A DNA stretch of 64,000 bases, taken from Actinomadura coerulea. Its GTDB lineage: Bacteria; Actinomycetota; Actinomycetes; Streptosporangiales; Streptosporangiaceae. Positions 32,784 to 40,780 of this stretch are shown in pieces; the first letter of the stretch is position 1; the number at the start of each line of letters is the position of its first letter. The stretch lies in contig NZ_JACHMQ010000001.1 in assembly GCF_014208105.1 (NCBI RefSeq), forward strand, positions 7,812,001 to 7,876,000, written 5' to 3'. The position numbers were made by a program, and so were the translations under genes. The notes under the pieces were generated by a model. That model made no database searches, had not been told where the DNA came from, and worked only from the letters and a program-made list of their open reading frames with translations.

Positions 32784-33350
32784 ATGACCGACACGTGGAA
32801 TCCGCTGCTCCGGGACCAGATCGCCTGGCACTGGGACAACCAGCTGCGCCCTCGCATCAGCGGCCTTACCGACGACGAGTACTTCTGGGAGCCGGCGCCG
32901 GGCTGCTGGAGCGTGCGCCCGCGCGGTGCCGGCGCCCTGCCCGAAGGGGCCGGCCCCGCGATGACCATCGACTTCGCGATGCCGCCGCCGGACCCGGCGC
33001 CCGTCACGACGATCGCCTGGCGGCTCGCGCACGTGATCGTCGGCGTGCTGGCGATGCGCAGCGCCGCGCACTTCGGGCGCCCGCCCACCGACTACCAGGC
33101 GTTCGAGTTCGCCGCGACGGCGGACGAGGCGCTGGCCCAGCTCGACGCGGAGTACGCGACGTGGCTGGCCGGGATCGAATCCCTCGGGGACACCGGCCTC
33201 ACCCGCCCGTGCGGGGAGGCCGAGGGGCCGTACGCCGAGCGTCCCATGGCAGCGTTGGTGCTGCACATCAACCGGGAGCTGATCCACCACCTGTCCGAGG
33301 TGTGCCTGCTCCGCGACCTCTACCCGCACGCTCACAGGGAGGCGAGCTGA
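32784..33350 (+). CDS. DinB-family protein
   Basis: A 188-residue four-helix-bundle protein. RDQIAWHWDNQLRPRISGLT, the His of AWRLAHVIVGVLAMR, and HINRELIHHLSEVCLLRDLY supply the three metal-ligand histidines of DinB/YfiT proteins, some of which are thiol-dependent transferases or hydrolases. It is followed after one base by a VOC protein and is divergent from a WYL regulator, a frequent three-gene arrangement in actinomycetes. Confidence 0.85.
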   Translation: MTDTWNPLLRDQIAWHWDNQLRPRISGLTDDEYFWEPAPGCWSVRPRGAGALPEGAGPAMTIDFAMPPPDPAPVTTIAWRLAHVIVGVLAMRSAAHFGRPPTDYQAFEFAATADEALAQLDAEYATWLAGIESLGDTGLTRPCGEAEGPYAERPMAALVLHINRELIHHLSEVCLLRDLYPHAHREAS

Positions 33351-33351
33351 C

Positions 33352-33789
33352 ATGGCCCGCGACGTCCAGATCACTTTCGACTGCGCCGACCCCGCCGCGC
33401 TGGCGGCCTTCTGGGCCGAGGCCCTCGGCTACCGGCTCCAGGACCCGCCCGGCGGTTTCGCGTCCTGGGACGAGGCCCTGGACGCGATGGGCGTCCCGCC
33501 GGAGAGCCGCAACGACGCCTCGGCGGTGGTCGACCCCGGCGGCGCCGGCCCCCGCCTGTTCTTCCAGCGCGTCCCGGAGGGCAAGAAGGCCAAGAACCGC
33601 GTGCACCTCGACGTGCGGGCCGCGCCGGGCCTCGACGGCGACGAGCGGATGGCGGCCCTGGAGGCCGAGGCCGACCGCCTCGCCTCCCACGGCGCCACCC
33701 GCCTCCAGCGCCAGGACCCGAAGCCCCCGCTCGGCGCCGGCCACATCGTGATGGCCGACCCCGAAGGCAACGAGTTCTGCCTGGACTGA
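33352..33789 (+). CDS. VOC-family (glyoxalase-like) protein
   Basis: A 145-residue protein of the Glyoxalase_6-like group: ITFDCADPAALAAFWAEALG at the start, NRVHLDVRA, and VMADPEGNEFCLD at the end. Metal-ligand positions are only partly canonical, so a catalytic role is uncertain. It begins one base after the DinB stop and is surely co-transcribed. Confidence 0.85.
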   Translation: MARDVQITFDCADPAALAAFWAEALGYRLQDPPGGFASWDEALDAMGVPPESRNDASAVVDPGGAGPRLFFQRVPEGKKAKNRVHLDVRAAPGLDGDERMAALEAEADRLASHGATRLQRQDPKPPLGAGHIVMADPEGNEFCLD

Positions 33790-33822
33790 GAGATCGGTCG
33801 CGGGCTCGACTCCCGGGCGGGG

Positions 33823-34698
33823 CTACTTGAGGGTGCGTTCGGTGTCGGACCAGAGGGCGAGGAGGGCGGCGGCGGTGGTCTCGGGGGCGTCCCAGGCGGG
33901 GGAATGGGCGGCGCCCGGGATGACGACCTTGGGCGCGTTGAGGCGCTCGGCCATCGCGGCCTGGGCGCGGGGGTCCCAGGCGTCGTCGTCCTCGCCGTAG
34001 ATGACCAGGACGCGCAGGGCGGTGTCGGCGCAGTGCTTGGCCAGCTCGTCGACGCGGTCGGGGGCGGTGAGGATCTCGTTCGCCATGCACGCCAGCCCCT
34101 TCTCGGAATTGCCGAGCGTGCGGGCCCTGAGGAACGCGACGATCTCCCGCTGGACGCCCCGCCCCAGGTAGTCGGGTTCGAGGCCGAGCTCCCAGATCTG
34201 CGCCAGGCCGAGTTCGGGGATGGCGTCGCGCAGGGCGCGGGCCTTGGCGGCGGCCGCGCCGGTGACGGCGCCCGGACCCGAGCTCATCACCGTGAAGGAC
34301 GCGGGGCGGGCCCCGGCGAGGACGGCCTCCCGGCACACCAGCCCGCCGAACGAGTGGCCGACCAGGTGGACGGGGCCGGGGCCGAGGGCCGAAAGGAGGG
34401 CCGCGATGTCGGCGCCGAGGGCCGCGCGGGTGTAGGCGCTCTCGTCGTCCGGGCCGAGGGTCTCGTACTGGCCGCGCATGTCGATCGCGACGACGCGGCG
34501 CCCCGACGCGGCCAGGGTCTCCAGGACGGCGAGGAAGTCCTCCTTGCTGCCGGTGAGCCCGGGGACGAGAAGGGCGGGGCAGCGGTCGGGCACGCCCGAC
34601 CCCGGAAGGGCCTCCAGCGCGGCGAACGGGCCGCGGGAGGTCTCGACGGTCGTCCGGCGAACACCGGGGGGCAGACTCACGAACCGGGGCGTACTCAC
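33823..34698 (-). CDS. Alpha/beta-hydrolase
   Basis: A 291-residue alpha/beta-hydrolase. The nucleophile elbow is LVGHSFGGLVC, the acid is in VIYGEDDDAWDPRAQ and the catalytic His in PGAAHSPAWDAPE. LLVPGLTGSKEDFLAVLETL is the oxyanion-hole strand-loop. Substrate unknown (esterase, lipase or dehalogenase-like). GTG 34698 is chosen over TTG 34716; AAGG lies eight bases upstream. It is divergent from the GDPD gene. Confidence 0.87.
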   Translation of the reverse strand: MSTPRFVSLPPGVRRTTVETSRGPFAALEALPGSGVPDRCPALLVPGLTGSKEDFLAVLETLAASGRRVVAIDMRGQYETLGPDDESAYTRAALGADIAALLSALGPGPVHLVGHSFGGLVCREAVLAGARPASFTVMSSGPGAVTGAAAAKARALRDAIPELGLAQIWELGLEPDYLGRGVQREIVAFLRARTLGNSEKGLACMANEILTAPDRVDELAKHCADTALRVLVIYGEDDDAWDPRAQAAMAERLNAPKVVIPGAAHSPAWDAPETTAAALLALWSDTERTLK

Positions 34699-34753
34699 GG
34701 TGGAAACCTTAGTCAATGGCGGCCTGCGGCCTTCGGTAAGAAATTTTCGGTGG

Positions 34754-34759
34754 TAGCGT
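34754..34759 (+). promoter_or_regulatory. -10 element (TAGCGT) for a leaderless GDPD mRNA
   Basis: TAGCGT ends seven bases before GTG 34767; no ribosome-binding site is present between them. Confidence 0.4.
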
Positions 34760-34766
34760 CGCCAGC

Positions 34767-35477
34767 GTGGTCGACATGCCTGCCATCTCCGCCCACCGCC
34801 GTGACGAAGCGGGCCTCACGGGCCTCGGCGACGCAGTCGCGTCCGGCGCCGAGTACGTGGAGATCGACATCAGGCGGACCGGGGACGGCCGGCTCGTCGT
34901 CCACCACGATCCCGAGGTCGCCGGGCTCCGCCTCAACCGGCTCTCCTACGAGCGGATCCAGGAGCTCGCGGTGCGGCCCGTGCCGCTGGCCGCCGACGCG
35001 ATGAAGGTCATCTCGGGCCGGGCGCAGGGCCATCTGGACCTCAAGGAGCGCGGCTGCGAGCACGAGAGCGTGGCGCTGGCGGTGGAGGCGTTCGGCGCCG
35101 GGAACTTCGTGGTGACCACCCGCGAGATCACGTCCCTGGTGGAGATCAAGAAGAGCTTCCCGGGGGTGCGGACGGCCCTGTCGGTCGGCCGCAACCTGTG
35201 GGAGCGGGGCGCCGCGCACGACTTCGCGCCGCTGCGGCTGATCCGGCGGGCGGGCGCCGACATGGTCGCCCTCAACCACCGGCTCGCCCGCGTCGGCGTG
35301 CTGCGCCAGTGCGGGCGCGCCGGGATCCCGGCCATGATCTGGACGGTCAACGCCGAGCCCGTCATGCGGCGCTTCCTGAGCGACCCGCGCGTCGCCGTCC
35401 TCGTCACCGACCACCCGGGCCTCGCCCTCCGGCTGCGCGGGGGAAGAGGCCCGGACGGAACGCGACCGCGGGACTGA
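34767..35477 (+). CDS. Glycerophosphodiester phosphodiesterase
   Basis: A 236-residue TIM-barrel enzyme hydrolysing glycerophosphodiesters to glycerol-3-phosphate and alcohol. Active-site elements are SAHRRDEAG (His-Arg), EIDIRRTGDGRLVVHHDP (Glu, Asp, His) and GHLDLKERG. The usual HRG is HRR here. It is somewhat short and lacks a signal, so acts in the cytosol. It converges with the DEAD-box gene, 31 bases apart. Confidence 0.88.
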   Translation: MVDMPAISAHRRDEAGLTGLGDAVASGAEYVEIDIRRTGDGRLVVHHDPEVAGLRLNRLSYERIQELAVRPVPLAADAMKVISGRAQGHLDLKERGCEHESVALAVEAFGAGNFVVTTREITSLVEIKKSFPGVRTALSVGRNLWERGAAHDFAPLRLIRRAGADMVALNHRLARVGVLRQCGRAGIPAMIWTVNAEPVMRRFLSDPRVAVLVTDHPGLALRLRGGRGPDGTRPRD

Positions 35478-35508
35478 GAGGTCTCGCGGTCGGCTGCTCC
35501 GCCGCCGG

Positions 35509-37035
35509 TCAGGCGGTCTGCGACGCCTCGGCGGTGCCGCCCCCGGCCGCGGCCGGCTTGCCGGCGCGGGTGCGGCGGCGGGGCCGGCTGCGCTTGCGCT
35601 CGGTGGCGACCGCGTCGACGACGTTGTCGTCCGCGGCCTTCTCGGTGTCGGCCGCGCCGGCCTCGACCGGACGGCCGGCCCGCGTGCGCGTCCGGTCGCG
35701 CTTGCGGCGGCGCGGCCGGGGACGCTCCTGCTCGCGGTCGCGGTCATGGTCGCGGCCGCGATCGTGGCCGCGGTCGTGGCTGCGGACCTTGCCCGTCTCG
35801 CCGATGTCCTCCAGCTTCTCGGCGTCCAGCCCGGCGCGGCCGTTGCGCTTGTCGGCGGGCAGCGTCCCCTTCGTGCCGGCGGGAATGCCGAGCGTCTCGA
35901 AGAAGTGCGGGGACGTCGAGTAGGTCTCCTCCGGGGCCGCGAACGGCAGGTCGAGCGTGCTGTTGATCAGCTTCCACCGGGTGAGGTCGGACCAGTCGAC
36001 GAGGGTGACGGCGACGCCCTCCTTGCCCGCGCGGCCGGTCCGGCCGATGCGGTGCACGTAGGTGTCGGCGCTGTCGGGGCACTCGTAGTTCACGACGTGG
36101 GTGACGTCGTCGACGTCGAGCCCGCGGGCCGCCACGTCGGTGGCCACCAGCACGCCGATCTTGCCGTTGCGGAACGCGCGCAGCGCCCGCTCGCGCTGGC
36201 TCTGCCCGAGGTCGCCGTGCACGGCGGCGGCGTCGAAGCCCCGCTGTGCGAGGTCGGCGGCCACCCGGTCGCACGCCCGCTTCGTCTGGCAGAAGACCAT
36301 GGTCAGCCCGCGGCCCTCCGCCTGCAGCAGGCGGGCCAGCATCTCCGGCTTGTCCATCTGGTGGGCCTGGAAGACGTGCTGGACGACCTGCGGCGTCGCG
36401 TCCGACTCGGTGTGCGACTCGGCGCGGACGTTGGTGGGACGGGTCAGGTACCGGCGCGACAGCGCGGCGATCTCGCCGGGCATCGTCGCCGAGAACAGCA
36501 TGGTCTGGCGCTTCGCCGGAATCCGGTCGATGATGCGCTCGATGTCCGGCAGGAAGCCGAGGTCGAGCATGCGGTCCGCCTCGTCCAGCACCAGGACCTC
36601 GACCTTGGAGAGGTCGAGGTACTTCTGCTTGACGAGGTCGAGGAGCCGCCCCGGGGTGCCGACGACGACGTCGACTCCCTCGCGCAGCGCCTCGATCTGC
36701 GGCTCGTAGGCCCGCCCGCCGTAGACCGACAGCACGCGGCTGCCCAGCTTGCCTCCGGCGACGAGAAGGTCGTCGGTGACCTGGAGGGCCAGCTCGCGGG
36801 TCGGCGCGACGACGAGCGCACGCGGCTCGCGGCCGCCGTGCTCGATGCGCTGCAGCAGCGCGGCGCCGAAGGCGAGGGTCTTGCCGGTGCCCGTGCGGGC
36901 CTGGCCGATGATGTCGTGCCCGCCGAGCGCGATCGGCAGGGCGAGCTCCTGGATGGGGAACGCCTCCACGATGCCTTCGGCTTCGAGGGCGTCTGCTATC
37001 TCGGGTACGACCCCGAGTTCACGAAAGGTAGTCAG
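35509..37035 (-). CDS. DEAD-box RNA helicase, CTG start
   Basis: A 508-residue RNA helicase. The Q motif is in FRELG...FPIQ (about residues 4-32), Walker A ARTGTGKT, the DEAD box VLDEADRM, SAT (FSATMPG), and motifs V/VI ATDVAARGLD and HRIGRTGR. About 130 C-terminal residues are Arg/Lys-rich and basic. In-frame ATG/GTG starts occur only at GTG 36969, which would remove the Q-motif Phe and FRELG. The conserved N-terminus LTTFRELG starts with CTG at 37035, nine bases after GGAGG (37045-37049), so I call CTG. It remodels structured RNA, probably in cold or ribosome assembly. Confidence 0.85.
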   Translation of the reverse strand: MTTFRELGVVPEIADALEAEGIVEAFPIQELALPIALGGHDIIGQARTGTGKTLAFGAALLQRIEHGGREPRALVVAPTRELALQVTDDLLVAGGKLGSRVLSVYGGRAYEPQIEALREGVDVVVGTPGRLLDLVKQKYLDLSKVEVLVLDEADRMLDLGFLPDIERIIDRIPAKRQTMLFSATMPGEIAALSRRYLTRPTNVRAESHTESDATPQVVQHVFQAHQMDKPEMLARLLQAEGRGLTMVFCQTKRACDRVAADLAQRGFDAAAVHGDLGQSQRERALRAFRNGKIGVLVATDVAARGLDVDDVTHVVNYECPDSADTYVHRIGRTGRAGKEGVAVTLVDWSDLTRWKLINSTLDLPFAAPEETYSTSPHFFETLGIPAGTKGTLPADKRNGRAGLDAEKLEDIGETGKVRSHDRGHDRGRDHDRDREQERPRPRRRKRDRTRTRAGRPVEAGAADTEKAADDNVVDAVATERKRSRPRRRTRAGKPAAAGGGTAEASQTA

Positions 37036-37089
37036 GGCTTTCAGCCTCCAATATGCGGGGTCTCCGCTCCCGGGTGCGGCGCGGCTCGC

Positions 37090-37122
37090 CGGCGGGACAC
37101 CGCCGAACCGGCGTGTCCGCCG
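37090..37122 (-). other. Hairpin in the helicase mRNA leader
   Basis: CGGCGG-G-ACAC (37090-37100) pairs with GTGTCCGCCG (37113-37122) with one bulged G, and the enclosed GCCG/CGGC extends the stem to 14 bp around an AAC loop. It lies about 40 bases upstream of the helicase ribosome-binding site. Confidence 0.45.
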
Positions 37123-37242
37123 CTCCTGTGGCCGCGCGCTCGCGCGGGAGGGACCAGCCGTTGATCAAAACTTCCGGCGACCGCAGTCAGGGGTTGAAAG
37201 CAGTCACTCGCTGTGGCTGCGTGCGGTCACACTCCGCGACGC

Positions 37243-37272
37243 AGTGTACCGACCGTTGATTGCCTACACCAA
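37243..37272 (-). promoter_or_regulatory. Minus-strand promoter for the DEAD-box gene
   Basis: Read on the minus strand: TTGGTG (37272-37267), 18 bases, TACACT (37248-37243). Transcription would start near 37236, giving a leader of about 200 nt. Confidence 0.45.
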
Positions 37273-37413
37273 TAGCCGGTCACTCGACCCAACGTTTCCA
37301 GGGTTTCATCTATTCCGTCCCCAGCCCGCCAGGCGTTACGCACTCGGCGAGGCGGGGCCTCCGGGGCCGGTCGAAGGCGGTGCGGAGACGGCCACATCCG
37401 GACACATCGCGAC

Positions 37414-37452
37414 GACGCGGGCCCCCGCCTCGGGGAGACGGGGGCCCGCGTC
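37414..37452 (-). terminator. Terminator of the GlsB gene
   Basis: Perfect 14-bp stem (37414-37427 with 37439-37452) around an 11-nt loop that can form an additional CTC/GAG pair. It lies 17 bases past the stop of the minus-strand gene. Confidence 0.65.
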
Positions 37453-37468
37453 GGGGTGGTGCCGGGGG

Positions 37469-37756
37469 TCAGTAGCTCCGGCGGCGGGTCCGCCAGCCGT
37501 GGCCGCGGCCGCGACCGCGCGTGTGCATCGTGGTGAGCGCCGCCACGCCCAGCGCGGCGATCACCACCGCGAAGACGAAGGCGACGAGCATGCCCGCCCC
37601 CAGCGCGTCCGCGACGACGCCGCCGAGTATCGCGCCGGCGATGCCGACGAGGACCGTGAGCAGGATGCCGATCGGATTGCGGCCCGGCACGACCAGCCGC
37701 GCGAGTGCACCGATGACGGCACCGACGACGATGAACCAAAGGATCGTGGTGAGCAT
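37469..37756 (-). CDS. GlsB/YeaQ/YmgE-family stress membrane protein
   Basis: A 95-residue protein with three glycine-rich TM segments (about 2-22, 30-52 and 57-77), the motif GALARLVVPGRNPIGILLT after the first, and a basic tail RGRGRGHGWRTRRRSY. This is the transglycosylase-associated/GlsB family, membrane proteins induced by general stress. ATG 37756 is preferred because upstream in-frame residues are not hydrophobic or conserved. The Arg-rich tail is longer than usual. Confidence 0.88.
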   Translation of the reverse strand: MLTTILWFIVVGAVIGALARLVVPGRNPIGILLTVLVGIAGAILGGVVADALGAGMLVAFVFAVVIAALGVAALTTMHTRGRGRGHGWRTRRRSY

Positions 37757-37875
37757 TTCGATCAACCATTCCTTTCCCTGGGCCGGTCGCCCGAGGTCGG
37801 TGATCGGTATGCCCCACCTGCCGGATCGAAACAAAAATCTGCTCAAGCAGCGTTGGGGAAAGGTAAAGCCGCAGG

Positions 37876-38109
37876 TCAGGTGTACTTCGTGCCGAAGCCC
37901 ACGCTGCGCTGCTCGTCCTCGGCGATCTCCAGGTAGCCGACGCGGGCGGCGGGGATGACGACCCGGCCGGCGCGGCGGTCCTTCAGCACCAGCACGCCGT
38001 GCGCGTCGGCGAGCGCCGCGCCGAGCGCGTCCTGCACCTCGTCGGCCGTCTGGTCGGTGTCGACCACCAGTTCCTTGGCCACGTTCTGGACCCCGATGCG
38101 AACCTGCAC
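37876..38109 (-). CDS. DUF3107 protein
   Basis: A 77-residue ATP-binding-like small protein of the DUF3107 family: VQVRIGVQNVAKELVVDTDQ at the start, then VLVLKDRRAGRVVIPA and YLEIAEDEQRSVGFG. It is conserved between a TetR gene and a DEAD-box gene across actinomycetes, exactly as here. GTG 38109 has GGGAGG six bases upstream; ATG is unavailable in frame. Function unknown. Confidence 0.9.
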   Translation of the reverse strand: MQVRIGVQNVAKELVVDTDQTADEVQDALGAALADAHGVLVLKDRRAGRVVIPAARVGYLEIAEDEQRSVGFGTKYT

Positions 38110-38252
38110 GCGATGCCTCCCGTCGTCGGGCGCGTCCCGCCGACCGCCGGCGGACCCGCCTCCGATGGTCGCACGGAGATCGCCGGACGCGCCGCCGCGC
38201 CGTTGTGCCGAGGGTGAACGCCCCCGGCGCGGGCCGGGGCCGGCGTCCGGCG

Positions 38253-38885
38253 TCAGGCTTGGTCGGTGGTGCGGGGGAAGCCGGAGATGCCGCGCCAGGC
38301 GAGCCGGGCGATGATCTTCTCCGCGGTGTCCTTGGGGATCGACCGGTGCTGGGAGAGCCAGAAGCGGGCGCTGACCTCGGCCATGCCGACCAGGCCCATG
38401 CCGAGCAGGTGCGCCTCCTCGGCGGGGGCGTTGGTGTCCTCGGCGATGACCTGCGCGATCATCTCGGCGCACTGCTGGTTGGCGCGGTCGACGCGGGCGC
38501 GGACGGGCGCGACGTTGCGCAGGTCGGACTCGAACACCAGCCGGTAGGCCTCGCCGTCGCCCGCCACGAAGTCGTAGAAGGCCTGCATGCTCGCCTGCAC
38601 GCGCAGCTTGTTGTCCGTGGTGGACTCCAGCGCCTCGCGGACGATCTTCACCAGGGCCTCGGCGTGCTCGTCCAGCAGCGCCAGGTACAGCTCCAGCTTG
38701 CCCGGGAAGTGCTGGTAGAGCACGGGCTTGCTGACACCCGCGCGCTCGGCGATCTCGTCCATCGCCGCGGCGTGGTACCCCTGGGCGACGAACACCTCCT
38801 GGGCCGCGCCGAGCAACTGCTTGCGGCGCGCCAGTCGTGGCAGCCTCGTGCCACGGGGGCGGGCGTCCGGGGTCGCGGTCACCAC
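38253..38885 (-). CDS. TetR/AcrR-family regulator
   Basis: A 210-residue regulator. The DNA-binding domain spans about residues 20-66 with GYHAAAMDEIAERAGVSKPV and LYQHFPGKLELYLALL. The ligand domain is all-helical. A strong minus-strand -10, GATAAT (38951-38946), lies about 60 bases upstream of GTG 38885. It heads the conserved TetR-DUF3107 pair; a lipid-related ligand has been suggested for relatives, but nothing here shows it. Confidence 0.9.
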   Translation of the reverse strand: MVTATPDARPRGTRLPRLARRKQLLGAAQEVFVAQGYHAAAMDEIAERAGVSKPVLYQHFPGKLELYLALLDEHAEALVKIVREALESTTDNKLRVQASMQAFYDFVAGDGEAYRLVFESDLRNVAPVRARVDRANQQCAEMIAQVIAEDTNAPAEEAHLLGMGLVGMAEVSARFWLSQHRSIPKDTAEKIIARLAWRGISGFPRTTDQA

Positions 38886-39102
38886 ACTCTCCGATCACCG
38901 AATCGTGGGGACGGATGGGGGTCGTCCGTCACCGGGAACAATCTCATTATCCTACGCGCGGGTAACTCCGTTGGTCACGGGCACGGCCCGCCGGCGTTCC
39001 TTCGCGCAGGTCAGTGTATTCCCGCCGGAACCGGGAGCGGGCCGCCCCGATCTTTCTGTGCGCCTTCCTTCCTGTGCGGGACGCCAACGCGGGCCACCGG
39101 GG

Positions 39103-39291
39103 TCACCGGTAGTCGTCCTCGTCCAGCCGGACCTCCCGCCGCTGCTCGGCCGCGTCGGCCTCGTTCGCCTCGTCCGGGACGGGGCCGCGCTCGACGCGCT
39201 CCTCGTCGCCGAGGCCGGCGCGCTGCTCGGCGGCGTCGGCCTCGTTGGCGTCGTCGGGCGCCGGCTGCTCAAGGTCGTCGGTCTCGCTCAT
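39103..39291 (-). CDS. Small acidic protein with internal duplication
   Basis: A 62-residue acidic, probably disordered protein. It contains two near-identical units, PDDANEADAAEQR (about 12-24) and PDEANEADAAEQR (about 39-51), separated by GDEERVERG-type sequence, and ends LDEDDYR. Similar DEANEADxxEQ-repeat proteins occur across actinomycetes without known function. ATG 39291 is preceded by GAGAGGA. It follows the FAD oxidoreductase gene by 56 bases and may share its transcript. Confidence 0.7.
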   Translation of the reverse strand: MSETDDLEQPAPDDANEADAAEQRAGLGDEERVERGPVPDEANEADAAEQRREVRLDEDDYR

Positions 39292-39347
39292 CAGGGGTCC
39301 TCTCCTCCAGGTTCACGGCCGTCTCAGGGCTCACGGCCGTCTCGGGT

Positions 39348-40673
39348 TCACAGCCTTCCGGCCAGCTCCCGCAGCGGCGCCTCGACGGACTCGCCGTGGG
39401 TCGGGAACGCGTGGACGACGTCGGCGAGCAGGCTCAGCGGCGTCTCCGCGCGGATGGCCAGGGCGATCTCGCTCATCCACTCCTCGGCGTGGAGTCCGGC
39501 GGCGGCGGCGCCCACCAGCAGGCCGCGGGTGGGGTCGGCGTACAGCTCCACCCGGCCGCGCTCGTCGGCCTCGACCGCCGACCGGGCCGTCGCGGCGAGG
39601 TCGTACCCGGCGGTGAGGAGGTCTATGCCGAGTTCCTCCGCCTGCCTCGGCGAGATCCCCACCGAGTAGACGGTGGGCGTCGTGTAGACGACGCGGGGGA
39701 TGGCGCGGTAGTCGGCCTCGCGCCGGTGGCCGAGCAGGTTCGACAGCGCGACCTGCGCCTGGTAGCGGGCGGCGTGCGTGGTGCGGGCGACGCCGGTGAC
39801 GTCGCCCGCCGCCCACACGCCGCCCGCGCCGCACGGCACCCGGCACGTCTCGTCCACGGGGATGCCCTGGCCCGGGGTGATGTCGATGCCGAGGTTCTCC
39901 AGCCCGAGGCCCTCCACGCGGGGGCGGCGCCCGGCGGCGGCGAGGACGCGGTCGGCGTCGAGGGTCCCGCCGTCGGTCAGCCACAGCCGCAGCCCGACGT
40001 CCTTGCGCTCGGCGTCGGCGACGGCGGTGCCGAGCCTCAGGTCGACGCCCATCCGGCGCAGGGCGTCCGCGAGCACCTCGCCGGCGAACGGCGCCTCGGC
40101 GGTCAGCAGCCGCCCGGACGCCTCGACGACGGCGACCTGCGAGCCGAACGCCGCGTACACCTGCGCGAGCTCGCAGCCGACCGGGCCGCCGCCGAGGATC
40201 ACCAGCCGGCGCGGCAGGTCGGGGACCGACAGCGCCTCGGAGCTCGTCCACAGCGGCACGTCGGCGAGCCCCTCGACGGGCGGGATGACCGGCTCGCTGC
40301 CGGTGCACACGACGAGGTCGCCGAAGCCGTGCACGGCGCCGTCCACCTCGATCCGGCCGTGGTCGAGGACCTGCCCCCGGCCGCGCAGGACGGTCACGCC
40401 GTCCTCGGCCATCCGGGCGACGGCGGGGTCGTCGCCCCGGTTCCCGGCCAGCGCGTCCCGGCGGGCGAGGGCCATCTCCCAGGACTCGCCGCGGCGCGCC
40501 GACAGCAGCAGCGACTTGGACGGGACGCAGGCGAAGTACGGAGACTCCCCGCCGACGAGGCGGCTCTCGACGAGCGCGACGTCCCTTCCCGCGCGGGCGA
40601 GGCCGGTCGCGACCAGCTCTCCCGCGGTCCCCCCGCCCAGCACCACGGCGTCGTAGTGGTGGTTGTGCGACAA
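39348..40673 (-). CDS. FAD/NAD(P)-dependent oxidoreductase, disulfide-reductase family with altered active site
   Basis: A 441-residue relative of dihydrolipoamide dehydrogenase/mercuric reductase. FAD motif AVVLGGGTAGE (about 9-19), NAD motif VILGGGPVGCELAQVYAAFG, AAGDVTG and the C-terminal dimerisation domain with HAFPTHGE are intact. The redox motif, normally GGxCxxxxC, is GGESPYFACVPSK: Ser44 replaces the first Cys and only Cys49 remains. The Ser codon is TCT, rare in this genome and one base from TGT. TTG 40673 follows GGAAGGAAG; ATG 40712 is the alternative. It may act as an oxidase/quinone reductase rather than a disulfide reductase. Confidence 0.85.
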   Translation of the reverse strand: MSHNHHYDAVVLGGGTAGELVATGLARAGRDVALVESRLVGGESPYFACVPSKSLLLSARRGESWEMALARRDALAGNRGDDPAVARMAEDGVTVLRGRGQVLDHGRIEVDGAVHGFGDLVVCTGSEPVIPPVEGLADVPLWTSSEALSVPDLPRRLVILGGGPVGCELAQVYAAFGSQVAVVEASGRLLTAEAPFAGEVLADALRRMGVDLRLGTAVADAERKDVGLRLWLTDGGTLDADRVLAAAGRRPRVEGLGLENLGIDITPGQGIPVDETCRVPCGAGGVWAAGDVTGVARTTHAARYQAQVALSNLLGHRREADYRAIPRVVYTTPTVYSVGISPRQAEELGIDLLTAGYDLAATARSAVEADERGRVELYADPTRGLLVGAAAAGLHAEEWMSEIALAIRAETPLSLLADVVHAFPTHGESVEAPLRELAGRL

Positions 40674-40780
40674 CGGTTTCTTCCTTCCACCCGTGATGTC
40701 CCCACCCACCATGGTGACGGAACGCGGTCCCGGAGAGTGCCGATTCGAACACATAGGGCTCCCGAGATCACCGGAGCCGT

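Larger units (their letters stand above)
37036..37468. other. Long leader and promoter region of the DEAD-box gene
   Basis: 433 bases without a convincing gene. From low to high coordinates it holds the helicase ribosome-binding site (37045-37049), a GC-rich structured leader with a hairpin at 37090-37122, a minus-strand promoter at 37243-37272 and the terminator of the GlsB gene (37414-37452). The 37053-37259 plus-strand open frame looks accidental. Confidence 0.5.

Noticed and set aside
37053..37259. 68-codon plus-strand open frame upstream of the DEAD-box gene
   Set aside because: No ribosome-binding site, Arg/Ser-rich composition, and overlap with the predicted helicase leader.
39311..39350. 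CRISPR-like repeat
   Set aside because: Only two 13-bp copies with a 5-bp spacer; no cas gene.
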